From contig CM060175.1 of NCBI GenBank assembly GCA_030549775.1, positions 5,704,564-5,768,563 of the forward strand: DNA of 64,000 nucleotides, given 5' to 3'. The translations under genes and the position numbers were made by a program. Below, one piece after another: positions 33,474 to 45,324 of this stretch. Position 1 is the stretch's first letter. Each line of letters starts with the position of its first letter. The notes below the pieces were generated by a model. The model worked only from the letters and a program-made list of their open reading frames with translations, ran no database searches and had not been told where the DNA came from. Origin of the DNA: Tamarix chinensis. Taxonomy: Eukaryota; Streptophyta; Magnoliopsida; Caryophyllales; Tamaricaceae.

Positions 33474-34821
33474 GTTAGGAAGATGGAAAGAAAAAGATTA
33501 ATATGGAATAAGCCTAGAAAATATTTTACTTGCTTTTGTATGGGCCTTATGTGATCACTTATCCTTATGAATAATATACTAATTACATAAAGTGAAAGAT
33601 AATTGAGTTGTGTAAGGGTCTGAATTGCCCGATCCTTGATTATTTGTCAGGGATTAGTCTTCCTTTGGGTGTTTATTTATGTCTTCAAATGGGATCCTGA
33701 GAGGTTCTGGTGTCTTACCTACTCTAAACACTAATGATGTACTGGGGTCATTGATGCAAAAGGATCTAGCATCCTATGTGGTTGGCTTTGGCCTGGAGTT
33801 ATGTCCATTTTAGTGATTGGTGTCAGCTTGGACTTTATGTCCCTATTTGGATAGGCTTCCATGGTATGTGAGATTATGGGGTGGTGCACAATCCATCGAT
33901 CGATGATAATAAAATATGGATGATAGGTAATTGGATGATAAAGACCTGGATAATGAATAAGTGAATATGAATATTTGGATAAATATAGGAAATGGATGGA
34001 TGAGAAAAAGGATAAGGCTATTTTGTATAATTAGTTAATGGTTTAAATGACTAATTGGCTAGATGATTGAACTGTATCACAAATGAATAAGGAAATGAAA
34101 TAATATGAAGGACTAAGTAATCTGTTATTTCATGTATGAGTACTTGCGTGATTATAATGTGAAACCATATTCTACATTGTTTGAGTTATACATGATAGCA
34201 TGTCCTAATGTATTCCTACTTGTGCAAATATGACATCAACATGACGCTTACTAGATATTATATCCATGTACAATAGAATCTATATACTTGTGTTTCCATT
34301 GAGGGAACAACTTAGCTTACTCAATACGTAGCATACTAATATTCTTATTTGCTTGGCCATCTGCTTATTCCTATAAGAAGAGGACCATGTGTAGAATTTT
34401 GGATATGGATAGTAAAGGACCTACTTCAACTTAGATTTAGGGCTTAATAGCATAGACATCTAAGGATCCTATGGGGTTCGTAAGGGACCTTAGTTTTGAT
34501 TTTGCTGTCATACCTTGAGTTTGTTTTAATGTAGCCTCGTACTTTTATCTACATATATTTTGTAATGATTTGGTCGGGAACCATTAATTTACTTCAATGT
34601 AAACAATCTTTCAAAGTGTTTATGTAATCTATATATGCACACTACTATTTTTAAATGTATTGGTTGGTTTAACCTTGTATTTGATGTGGGGTGAGTGGCA
34701 ATTGTCTATCCTATATCAAGTACGACGGTAATACTCCATTTTTTTAGATGTGTTTTCAACTTTCACAATATTTTAAATAAAATTTTTCGATAGCAGAAAA
34801 AATAGGGGTGTTTATAAAAAT

Positions 34822-35723
34822 TTATGTTTATATTATGTAGACACGCATTGTTATTTAGCAACTTACAAAGGAGATAGATACTAGATTCTGAGGTTCAAAC
34901 ATGATAGCCAACCTACATGTTCTCATAAAGTGTCATATCACGTGCTTCATTTATTTAAAATGTGGTTAGGGATATATATCAAGAATTTGGAAGATTTAAT
35001 GGTGATCTTCATTATATGTCTTACATAGAAATAGATTATTGTAATAAACATGGAGTAATTGATATTTCTTTTATGGGGAGTTGAGTGATAATGCTATATA
35101 TCATATTTGTTATTAAGAAAATGTTTGAAGTTACTTGTAAAATCAATTTATTTTTTTTAAAATAAATTATTATCATATATAATTATCTTTTATAAAGAGA
35201 TATGAACAAAGGTAAAAAGTTGTGTCATTAGTGGAGGTCATAACGTAATGAATTTGAGAGCGATAACTTTGATATCCCTATTAAGATTTTAGGCTTTATG
35301 AATAGTGTCAACATGATATTACAAATTCTTTTATTATAATTACAATCAAGTAAACAAATCTATTTATTATAAATTTTGTCGAACTCCATTTTAAGTATAG
35401 CTCTTTGTATAATACAAATCTAATACTTTAAAAAATTTTGTTAACATATTTTATTTTTTGGGATAGATATTTTTTTAATCCAAACAACATAGTTAAAGAG
35501 GACCTTAGAATATGCCCATTTTATTTTTAAGATTTCATAACAAAGATATTTCCCTTACTATGGCCATATAAATAAACACGATTTGAGCCAATGATTAAAT
35601 AAATCAAAAGATATAAAGTAATTATGAATTTTAAATTAATAATTAAATGATTAAAATATTATCAAACAAAGATAGTTATATTTTTCTGTCTTGATGAAAA
35701 AAGATATATTATTTTATTACATT
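34822..35723. other. AT-rich spacer between B1 and B2
   Basis: About 900 bp between the two family-B target duplications. No gene or repeat structure was recognised. Confidence 0.6.
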
Positions 35724-35884
35724 AAAGCTGTAATATCCCACACTTTTGTGTAATGGATGGATGAGGAATTTTGACAAAATTTGGGTCCTTTATTTTAATT
35801 CAATATTATAATTTGATTTGGAATGAAAATTTATTTGAAATCATATTGGAAATGAGGTTTAATGAGTTTTACAGGCAAATCCAT

Positions 35885-36035
35885 CGACTAGTTCTATGAA
35901 ATGAACGAATGGTTTGTCGTTTTAGCCAAATTAAGTTCCTTGACCAAACCAATCAATTGGTTTGGAAAAATTGATTGACTGGGGGAGGAACAATCGACTG
36001 GTATACCCAAACCAATTGACCAGTATGTCAAATTG
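35885..36035. repeat. Palindromic AATCGACTGGT array in B2 (5' part)
   Basis: Contains CCATCGACTAGTT, CCAATCAATTGGTTTGG, TTGATTGACTGGG, CAATCGACTGGT and CCAATTGACCAGT. The units are near-palindromic and spaced at about 20-35 bp. Confidence 0.7.
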
Positions 36036-36554
36036 GACATATTTTTTGAAGCTTGATTTTCTGAAAAATCCCTTACATTAAAATTGAACCTTACCAACTT
36101 ATGCCGATTGTCCCTAGAAGATTTCTAACTATTTTCATGATGCATTTAACCCAAAATATTTCCTCAATTTGTTCTAGAGGTTGATTGAGACACATGAGGG
36201 AGAGATATGACTTCATCTACTTGTCTTCTTCCTCCTCTCTCCTCTGCCTAGTTTTGAGATCGATTGTTTTGACCCTAGGTGTGCTTCTAAGTAGCTGGAA
36301 GATTCCTGTAATACCCCAAAAATTTTCTTAGCCTAATCCCATGTTATTAATGCCCTAATTTAATTTTAATCTCAATAAATCCTATTTTTAACATTAACCA
36401 AATTTCGTAATCCCAAAACTCTAATCGAAACCAAAACCTTGACTTGAATAAACTATAACTCATAAACCAAAATAAAAAATCACTAAAATTTCCACTAATC
36501 ATAATTACTCTTGGCTAATCCAAAATCACCTAATCTAATCCTAATCCCCTAACC

Positions 36555-37700
36555 CTTCTCTTTTTCATTTTTTTTCTCCTTTTCTTTTCTTCCTTTCTTC
36601 CCTTTTTCTTCCTTTTTTGTTTCTTTTCTTTTTTTTTTCTTATTCTCCTATGCCATTTTTTCCTTATGGTGTGAAGGAGTTTAGCTCCTTTACCCCACCC
36701 CATCACCCTGCCTCCCACATACACCATGACACCATCATCCCCACCATCCTTCATGCCTATCTTCTTCTTCTTCTTCTCTTCCCCTGCACACCCCATGCAC
36801 CACCATCACTTCCCCTACCACTCTTCTTCTACCTTCTTCTCTCTTCTTCTTCCTACTATAGCTCTATTTCGCCCGTCATCAGTCATCACCATCACAATCC
36901 CTGCTTTCCTCTCCCATACACATCTCCTTTGTGTGCCATCATCATCATCACCCCTCGTGCCTCTGCCTGATCTTAATCAATTTCAACCATCAACATCACC
37001 CCTATCCTTTTTCTTTTCTCCTTCTCTGTCGATTATCATCATCACTGTCGTCACCTCCTCTGCCATTCTCCTCCTTGGCACGCCACCATACTAGTATATA
37101 TACACCTCCATCCATCTATTTTATTATCATCCATCACCTCCCCAACCTTCTTCTCTTCTTCCTTCTTCTCCCTTCTTCTCCTCCCTGTAGCTACCCTATT
37201 TCAGCATTCGCACCACCCAATCCACTACTATGCATCATCTCAACCACCACTCGTAGCCATTTGGCCGGTATACTGACCACCAAGGTAATCCCAACCTTCC
37301 CTCTTATTGTCGTCGGCCATCACTGCTGACCACCACCTCTTTTCCCTTCTTCTTCACCTTGTTCATTACAATGTTGCAGAGTGCATAACCTATGCACCAC
37401 CTGCTGAATGGTCATGCAACACTTGAATTTCTTATTATACAGCTCTTGTACCACCTGGCTATGCATCTTTTTTTCCTCTTGGCCTAGTGCTGCACAACCG
37501 TGTAACTTTTTCACCGTCCGACCGTGCATCTTTTCTCCTCTTGACCTATTGTGCTCTGTTGCTACATAGCCATGCAACTTCATTTTTTGGCTATGTACCC
37601 CTATTTTTACCCCAAAACTTGTCCAAACACCACCAAAATTTAACCATATCTCCACTACACATTCTTCTACACTTCCATACAATTTAAAATTTCATTTGAC
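36555..37700. repeat. Pyrimidine-rich low-complexity tract in A2
   Basis: C/T-rich on the plus strand with TCATCACC-type runs. It yields overlapping Ser/Pro/His-rich open frames in several phases on the plus strand and one on the minus strand (37320-37682). None resembles a protein family. Confidence 0.7.
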
Positions 37701-38779
37701 TCCATTTAATTACATCTTTACCCCTCCTCTACCTTAACTTCCCCCTCAATTGTTAATCTTCAATCCTAATCATATTTTATCTTGTGTTCATAAGTGATCT
37801 TCCTATGATCTTAGAGGAGGTATAGGATTTACGTGCATAGAGCCAGGTATCATTGTTGGTAAGGATATATATCGTAGTGAGGGATTTATATGATACTTGT
37901 ATTTTTGTATATGCTTTTGTGTTGAGTATGTTGTATTAACTAATTTATTTATGAAAATGCTATGAAATGATATTCTTGAGAGTAATGAAATTATGTAAGT
38001 ACATATTTAGGTATAATATTAGATACAAAATATCTATGGGAAACTAAGGATATGTACTTCAAATAATGATTAAAAGTGTATATGTTTTAGGTTTTATAAG
38101 GCGTTGGAAGAATACAATTGTCTTGACTACTCTAAGGGTATTATGATCATCTGAGGATAATTACATGGTAATACTTATGTTGTTTAATTGTATGTCTTGT
38201 GTATTTATATGAGTTTAGCATGATAATATACAATCAACTCTGAATAATGTACTAATCAGGCCAAGATGCTTATATGGCTCAATTCCATCGGATAATAATA
38301 ATAGCTCGGATGTGTTGTCCCTGAGAGGTGCATTAGTCTGTTCTACCAAATTAAGAATAGTGGGACCCCATAATCTATGTGAATGAAAATACAATTAAGA
38401 GTTAAAGTATAAATGGAAAGATACTAATCATTTAAAGTGGAAGACTATGTGAGTCAGGACTGAGGTGTTAGTCTGTTCCACTAGATAATAATTGAAATAC
38501 CCCAAAATTTTAATTCTGAAAAAATATGGCTAAATGAGGACTTATTAGGAAAATTAATTAAATAAATTATTTTATTAAAATATAGGGGAGTTATTTAGGG
38601 ACAATCAAGGGAAAAATGATAAATAAGTTAATTAGGAAACAAATTGGTAGTATTGCTAATTTAAATGGGATTAAAAGAAAAATTATCCAAAATAGCCTAA
38701 ATTAAGCTAAAAAGGAATTAATTATTATTTTATAAATATTAGCATTCTAAATAACCCAAAAATACCAAAATACCCAACC

Positions 38780-39830
38780 CACATATTTTTCCCTTTCTTT
38801 TTCTTTTCTTTTCTTTCTTTTTTTTTTCCTCTTTTTGCCTTTTTCTTTTCTTCCTCTCTTTCACTTTTCTTTTTTTTTCTTCCCCCCTTGACCTAGGCCA
38901 GCTCACTGCGTGGCCCAGCTTCCCCTACGAGACCTAGGCCCACGCCGCTCCCTCCTCCTTTTTTTCTCTTCCTTCCCGGTCGGTCCAGTTCTTTTTTTTT
39001 CTTTTCTTCTTTTTCTCCCTGAGCCACTCGATCCCAACCTCTTCTTCTTCCCCGAGGCATGGGTGGTGACCGAGGAGCTACAACCCAGCCCTCCGCCGGC
39101 CACCATCACTGCCACGGTCCTTCCCTCCCTCTCTCGTGACTTTCTTTCACATTTTCGACCCCAACCGACCTATTCCCCTCTCCCGAGCACCCTGCCCCTT
39201 TCCCTTTGCCTCTTCCCTCGACTCTGCCGCCCCTGCTATGGCAGAACAACCTCGACTGCCGCCACCAGGCGGCATACCTAGCATCTGCACCTCCCTTGTA
39301 TTCTTCCCTTTGTCTTTGCCCACCCAATCAATCTATAAATACCCCATAGGCTACCTCAATTCAAATTTTGATTTCAAAAACCCAAAAACAACCCTTCTCA
39401 CTGCCGCCCCTTTAGATGAGCAAACCACAGCCGCCGCCCATTGCCGCTAGCCAAACCACCCCCGAAACTACTCCTTGCATCACCCCCACCTAACTAAACC
39501 CTCCTTGTCCCTTAATTTCCCTTGCACGAGCCACCCTAGTCGTGCAAAGTTGCCCTCCCAAACAACCAACTTCAGCCCCTGCCACCCTTTGCACCATCAC
39601 CTGCCGCCAATTCCACCGCCACCAACGCCACCTCTACCCTCCAAAACAACCAGGGGAGCCTCCTTTACCTCCCCACACCTCCCTTTCTCCCTATATCTCC
39701 CTCCTTCTCCCTCCTTTCTCCTCCTTCCACCACCTCAAATTTCCACAACCGCCGCCGCCGCCGTGCACCACTGCCGGTGCCACCACTGCCTTAGGTGGTT
39801 CTCTAACCTTCCCAACCCTTAAACCCACTT
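38780..39830. repeat. Pyrimidine-rich, GC-elevated tract in family C LTR
   Basis: C/T-rich runs such as TTTTCTTTTCTTTTCTTTC and CCGCCGCCGCCG. Overlapping Pro/Ser-rich open frames of 100-120 residues lie on both strands (for example 38910-39281, 39475-39844); they change phase and match no family. Confidence 0.7.
39334..39341 (+). promoter_or_regulatory. LTR TATA box (family C)
   Basis: TATAAATA in the C-rich tract, preceded by CCAATC at 39324. It is a probable core promoter of the family-C element. Confidence 0.5.
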
Positions 39831-39873
39831 TATACAAGTATTAGTTATTTAATAATATTAATGGTATTATCTA

Positions 39874-39876
39874 TAA

Positions 39877-39912
<36 letters not shown>

Positions 39913-39961
39913 TACTATTACTATTACTATTATTATTATTATTCTTATTATTATTATTATT

Positions 39962-40002
<41 letters not shown>

Positions 40003-40320
40003 TATTATTATTAGTATTATTATTATCTTGCTAATATTGTTAATACTAACTTTATCCATTATCACTTTTTATTATTAATATAAATATTTGGACCCTTATA
40101 TTATTATTATCATTTCGGTTACTATATTATTGTTATTGTCATTATTATTATTATGCTTAACATTATTATTATTATTATCATTATTTTTTTATTATTATTA
40201 CTATTATTACTATTATTATTATCATTATTATTTTATTATTATTACTATTATTATTATTGTTGTTGTTGTTGTTTTTGTTGTTGTTGTTGTTAATATTACT
40301 ATTATTTTTATTATTATTAA
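39874..40320. repeat. Compound (ATT)n/(ATC)n/(GTT)n microsatellite
   Basis: Long runs of TTA/ATT, then ATC (39961-40001), then more ATT and a GTT run (40256-40290). Ile/Tyr-only open frames on both strands are artefacts of the repeat. It explains part of the extra length of LTR C. Confidence 0.92.
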
Positions 40321-42269
40321 TGATATTGAAACCGAAATTGGCATGTTACCATTTTGTTACTATAGAAGAAGAATACCCAACCTTAGTATCATTACTATTG
40401 TTATTATTCAAACATTGCTAATATTATTTCTAATGCCTTTGTTACTAACATTATTACTATGGAATCATTATTAGTTATTACTATTACTATTGTTATTATT
40501 TTGTTAATATTATTGTGATAAAAACATTTGAACCCTTATATTATTATTATTCCAAATATAACTAATATTATTATTATCTTTGATAATATTAGTACTTTGT
40601 TAGTAATACTAATATTATATTATTATCTTATCCCTAAAACCATTTTTAGCCTTAGCCTAAAAATAATAATAGGGCTTCTATTTCTAGGAGCATTAGTATT
40701 ATTATTATCATTATTATTACTATTTTATTTTGACAAGTATTAGCACTATTATTAGAAGAAATAAAGCTATTAGGTTTAATGATATAAATATAGTTATGAA
40801 TAATAACATAAGTATATTTTGACTAGTAATATCTAGTAGGCTAACTTGATGGTAAAAACCCTAGTTTTCACTTATAAAACTCCCTTTAATAATAACAACC
40901 CTAATCTTAGACTAGAATAAGAAATAATAGTATTTTTGGTAGAAGGGAAGCTAATCATTAGTCTTACCCTCTTATAGGTGAACTAAGCCAAAACTCTAAG
41001 GAGGCGTAGGAGCGTGCTCCAAGCCCAGCATCATTTTAGGTAAGGATGTAGCTAAGGCCATGTGTGTTTTGTGACTTGTATGTCTTGGATGCTATATATC
41101 ATGCCATGTTATGTGTCATATGATTGTCATTAACTTGTCTTATGTGTAGCGCAGCTTGGAGTGAGGTATGCTATGTGTTTCTTATAGTATGAGTATAATA
41201 TGTATATATGGTGATTGTGATGTGATATGATGTGACCCTCTAGGACATGCATGCTAGGATGGTTGATAATGTGATATGGGAATGAAAGGATAAAAAGAAA
41301 GAAAAGGGGAAGTGAGTTTACTAAGGGGGAAATGAGGTTGACCAAAATACCTCATGCTCCATGAGAGGAAAATAAAGAGAAAAAGAGATGACCAAAATAT
41401 AAAAAAGAAAAAAGAAAAAAAAGAGATGGAAACCATGCATACGAATTCTAGGGTTTGCATGGGGACTCGTGAGTTTGCATGGGGTGGATGAAATTTGCAT
41501 GGGGATGATCTTTACGTGAGAAAAGTTGTTTTGGGGTGTAAATAAGCTAAGGGGAGAGTTGTGGAGAGATTGGAGACTTGGGACGAGAAATAGTACGTAG
41601 GTTGGTGTAAGGGTGTATAAGGGACCCGATTAGGGTTTTGAGAGGAAGCACTAATCTGGTAAAAAAATGTGGAAGTAAAAATAATCAAGGGAGAGTGGAA
41701 TACGGGTTAAGAGTGGGGATTTATTTTATAAGGGGTGAGTATGGGTTCCTTGGGAAAGAAGAGGTTTTGGGTGAAAGAGATAGAGGTTACTTGTGGGAGA
41801 AGAAAGGTACTAGGGTTGAAGTAGCCAATTAGGGTTTTCCGGTCATATGTGGAATCAAGTGGTAAAGCGATATGATTTGGGATTAGATTTAAATGAGATA
41901 AGTTGTGGGCGATGAATGGAGTAATGGTAGTGTAAGTGAGAGAAAGATTGGGCCACATAGGTCCAATTAGGGTTTTCGAGGGAAAACCCTAGAGGGTGAT
42001 AGTAGGTGGAGTTGGATGTCATGAGGTGTTGGGCCTTACCCCACACCCTTAGGAATTGTTTTCCATTATGTGTAAGTGTAAGGGAGGAATGGATGTCAGG
42101 GCGTGATAAGGGGCGCAGGAGTCCCAAGATATGGGGCGGGCCCCCTTAAGAGGATAGAGTTAGAATGTTGTTGAACATGCATGTCAAGGGTGAAATGCTT
42201 ATTAAATAAGACACAAATAAGATACTATCCATTTAAAGAGAAAGATTGTTGAGTCGGGCCCAGACCGGT

Positions 42270-42607
42270 CTACCGACGAATAATAGTGGCAGGGAGCCAA
42301 GGTGCCTTAGAGACCATTCCACCGGCGAATAATAATGGCCAGGAGCGTTTTGCCTTGCATGATTTTAGGTCCACCGGCTATAATAGTAGGGGATTCCATG
42401 CTCAAAAAACCAAGCGTAATGAAGCTAAGCCATGGGAAATAAACTAAGTACTTACAGTGAAACACCATGTGAGTCAGGGCCAGACTAGTCCACCGGCGAA
42501 TAATAGTGGCTGGGAGCGTTCTGCCTTGGAGACCAGTCCACCGACGAATAATAGTGGTCAGGAGCGTTCTATCCTGTATGTATTTCGGTCCACCAGCTAT
42601 AATAGTG
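42270..42607 (+). repeat. Array of six CCACCGGCGAATAATAGTGG units in LTR C
   Basis: Units start near 42270, 42319, 42371 and again near 42490, 42539, 42590. Each has CCAC (or near) and GTGG ends around a GGCGAATAATA-like loop, often followed by GGAGCGTTCTGCCTTG. Spacing is 49 and 52 bp, then 49 and 51, so a block of three units is duplicated with a 220-bp period. Confidence 0.9.
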
Positions 42608-42790
42608 GGGTTCCCGTACTCACATGGATTAATAAAGAGTATGTGTGGAATGAACATGTTGTTAAGGGGACTAAAGAATAAGTTACCTGAAAAGTAACCC
42701 GACCTTATTACATGTATTAATGTATGTTGCCTATATGACCATGCTTATGTTATATGCTCTATATGTTTGGCCTTAATCGCATCTGTTACC

Positions 42791-42851
42791 TTATTCAGTA
42801 TGTAGCGTACTGATCACCCGTTTCATGGGTGCTGCTCATTCCCACGAGCAG
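42791..42851 (+). promoter_or_regulatory. Conserved motif plus double hairpin in LTR C
   Basis: ATTCAGTATGTAGCGTACTG is followed by a CACCC/GGGTG inverted repeat (42815-42819, 42827-42831) and directly by a CTGCTC/GAGCAG inverted repeat (42832-42837, 42846-42851, 8-base loop). Versions of the same arrangement occur in LTRs A2, A4, B1, B2 and the fragment at 12150. The function is unknown. Confidence 0.75.
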
Positions 42852-43362
42852 AAAACCCTTCTGAGTTTGTGCAGGTAGGGAATGACGTCTTCGATACCTA
42901 CGACACCTACGAGGCATCGGGTGGGGCCGAGTGTTGAGTCTAGACCTGACTTGGGGGATCGAGAGCGACTCGGCCGAACTCTATTTTTCTCTTGACTTGA
43001 TCATGTATCATTTTATCTTCGTTATGTCATGTCATAGGATGTTTTATGTTTTTGGAAAACTCTAGTTGCTTATTCTTTGGGTTGTAATTCTAAACCGCAC
43101 TTTGATTTCTGTATGACTTGTGTTTTATTAATAACTTGTGTTTTCTTTTATTAATGACTTGTGTTCTTTTTAGTAATGACTTGTGGTTGATGTTGACCTT
43201 GTTTAGCCTTAGCGCTTAGTACTGGAACGGTAGGAGTGAACCGATTTGGTACTAAGTGTGGCGGTAATGCCCCCAAGTTTACGGTTTTGTCCTTTCTCTT
43301 TTGTAAAACCTTTTTACTAAAACAAAATTTTTCAGTAGTAAATTTGGGGGTGTTACAATAAT

Positions 43363-43983
43363 AGCGGCTCAAGTGTGTTGTCCCTGAGAGGTATTTTAGA
43401 CCATTTCACCAGTTTAAGAATAGTGCGGTCCCTAAACTCAACGTAGATAAAATATTAAAATATCCAATGAAAGACCTAGAATCAGTAATTATTTGGTGTT
43501 TTTTGAATTACGCATGTATGATTTTCTTATGAAAATTCTTATAAATCTATTTGACTGTACCGTTACCTTACTCAATACGTAGCGTACTGATCATCTGTTT
43601 CATGGGTGCTACTCAATCTAATGAATAGATGACCCAGATGTTTATGTGCAGGTTGATGAGGACTAGGTGGATGAATTCGCAGCCTTTGATGCTATATATG
43701 TGGAGGAGTGATTTATTCATATCAGGATTTGGGCATAGAGTCATGTTATCCGGATGATAGTTTTACCTGGATACATTTTTAGACTCTTAGTTCCATGGGA
43801 TCCATTTTGTTGTATTTTGATATTGTAATTGGAGTTTATCTCCAAATGCTTATTTGATATTATTAAAAGTTGTCTAATCTCTTTCTATCATGTTTCAAAA
43901 TTTCTAATCGTTTTGCCTTATGATTGACGTAAGGATGGTGAGGTAAGCCAGACTTATATCAATTACAGCGGTAACACCTTATA
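43363..43983 (+). repeat. 3' part of LTR A2 after the family C insertion
   Basis: It resumes the hairpin-unit region (CACCAGTTTAAGAATAGTG near 43410), then TTACTCAATACGTAGCGTAC (43568) and CATGGGTGCTACTC. It ends without the usual GGGGTGTTACA. Confidence 0.75.
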
Positions 43984-44182
43984 ATTCCTTCCACGTTGAC
44001 CTCCCATTTCTTCATTTATGTATGAGAATTCTAACATGTTTGATTTGAGTTCCCTAGAGTTAAAAATTGATCTTGGGAGAATAGGTCAACAAATCCCAAG
44101 CAAATCTATCCATTCTATGTTAATTCAAATGATCTCATATAGGTTTTTGAGTTACCTTCCGAACCCTCTATGTTTCCCTTTG

Positions 44183-44200
44183 ATTGGTTGGCTATAAATA
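44183..44200 (+). promoter_or_regulatory. Family B LTR promoter: ATTGG and TATAAATA
   Basis: TATAAATA lies at 44193-44200 with an inverted CCAAT box (ATTGG) just upstream, followed by a GC-richer leader. Here it would drive transcription rightward, but A3 is inserted 250 bp downstream. Confidence 0.6.
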
Positions 44201-44447
44201 GCCCCACCTCCATGCATTGTAATTTTTTTTAGCCACCGAAAATTCTCTAAGTTTTGTATTCTTTTCTTTTCTTCTACACTTCAAACACTTGCTAAATTAT
44301 TTTGCACACTCTCTTACTCCTGCCTCCAACTCTATCTTGTTTTAATTGTTAAGCAAGGTAAAGTTAGATTATGGGAAAAGATTGAGTAGTCTAGTGGAGT
44401 TTTTCTCTATTTTGTCTTAATGGTATGTCCTTTTCCCTTTTTGATTT

Positions 44448-45291
44448 TGTAACACCCTAATTTTTACTACAGAAAAATTTATTTTACAACAGAAGTAATT
44501 AACTAAAATATTAGGGGGGGTTACCACTATGATCGATATAATTCTGGCTTATGCAACCATCCTTACATCAATCACAAGGCTAAAACGTTTAAAATAATAT
44601 AAGGAAATTAGAAATAAAAGAACATTTATAGTACAATATTAAGTTTGGAGCCTAAATTTGAGTTAATAATATAAAATACAAAAGAAGGGATACGATAGAT
44701 CAAGAGTCCAAAAAATGTATCCAGTTAAATACATCAGCCGGATAACAATTACTCTTCTCCAACCCCTAACATAGATGAAGTCACTTATCCCCACATAAGG
44801 CATCATAGGTAGCATAATCATTTAGCTAATCTTTTGAGACCTGTACATAGGCAACATAATCATCTAGCTGATCTTTTGAGACTTGCACATAAGATTTAGG
44901 GCCTCCTGCTTGTGGGAATGAGTAACACCCATAAAATAGGTGGTCATTACGCTGCGCACTAAGCAAGTAAACAATACTATTGAAACATGGATACAAATAA
45001 CACATGCTTTCATATTAGATAATAAGGGAATAACTAATTAAATGAAATATCTCATAAGATAGAACATGACCCAGATTCTTTTATAAGTATAATCCGCTTT
45101 CATTCTTTTATATACATTGAGTATTGGAACCCCACTATTCTTAAACTGGTGGAATGGTCTGAAACAACATCTCAGGGATAACACACTTGAGCCACTATTC
45201 TTTCCGGTGGCATGGAGATTAAAAACATCTTTTAAGGATAAAATGCTCTCGAGCCACTATTCTTCCTAGTATAGCGGGAATATATACATAC

Positions 45292-45324
<33 letters not shown>

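Larger units (their letters stand above)
25134..34816 (+). mobile_element. Solo LTR, family B copy B1, split by a hAT element
   Basis: The LTR starts TATAATACCCTATATC (TG eroded to TA) and ends near 34816 in GGGGTGTTTATA, with a 5-bp duplication AAAAT at 25129-25133 and 34817-34821. Segments 25134-25807 and 33474-34816 align with copy B2 (35729-36306 plus 43984-44090, and about 49040-50449), for example GATCCTGAGAGGT and TTACTCAATACGTAGC. A 7.7-kb hAT element separates them, and about 1.4 kb present in B2 is missing at that point. No retrotransposon genes are present. Confidence 0.75.
38493..43357 (+). mobile_element. Solo LTR, family C, nested in A2
   Basis: This 4,865-bp LTR starts TGAAATACCCCAAAATTTT and ends AAATTTGGGGGTGTTACA, with a perfect ATAAT duplication at 38488-38492 and 43358-43362. 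The order inside is: AT-rich start, C/T-rich tract (38780-39830) with a TATAAATA box at 39334, a long ATT/ATC microsatellite (39874-40320), a purine-rich part, a hairpin-unit array (42270-42607), the ACTGATCACCCG motif and a strong hairpin (42832-42851), then the end. No protein-coding region. Confidence 0.88.
36307..43983 (+). mobile_element. Solo LTR, family A copy A2, nested in B2 and split by C
   Basis: It starts TGTAATACCCCAAAAATTTT, matching the start of A3 (47996, minus strand) over several hundred bases. ATTCC is duplicated at 36302-36306 and 43984-43988. B1 shows the uninterrupted target (AAGATTCCTTCCAC near 25687). The right end stops at GCGGTAACACCTTATA, so the last ~75 bp of a normal LTR end are missing. 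Family-C LTR 38493-43357 interrupts it, leaving about 2.8 kb of A2. A C/T-rich tract (36555-37330) is present. Confidence 0.8.

Noticed and set aside
36617..37329. Overlapping His/Pro/Ser-rich open frames of 117-132 residues
   Set aside because: They arise from a pyrimidine-rich tract inside LTR A2, occur in several phases at once, and match no protein family.
38903..39844. Pro/Ser-rich plus-strand and Arg/Gly-rich minus-strand frames
   Set aside because: Same low-complexity origin, inside LTR C; both strands are open together because stop codons are rare in this composition.
39871..40474. Ile- and Tyr-rich frames on both strands
   Set aside because: Translations of the ATT/ATC/GTT microsatellite.
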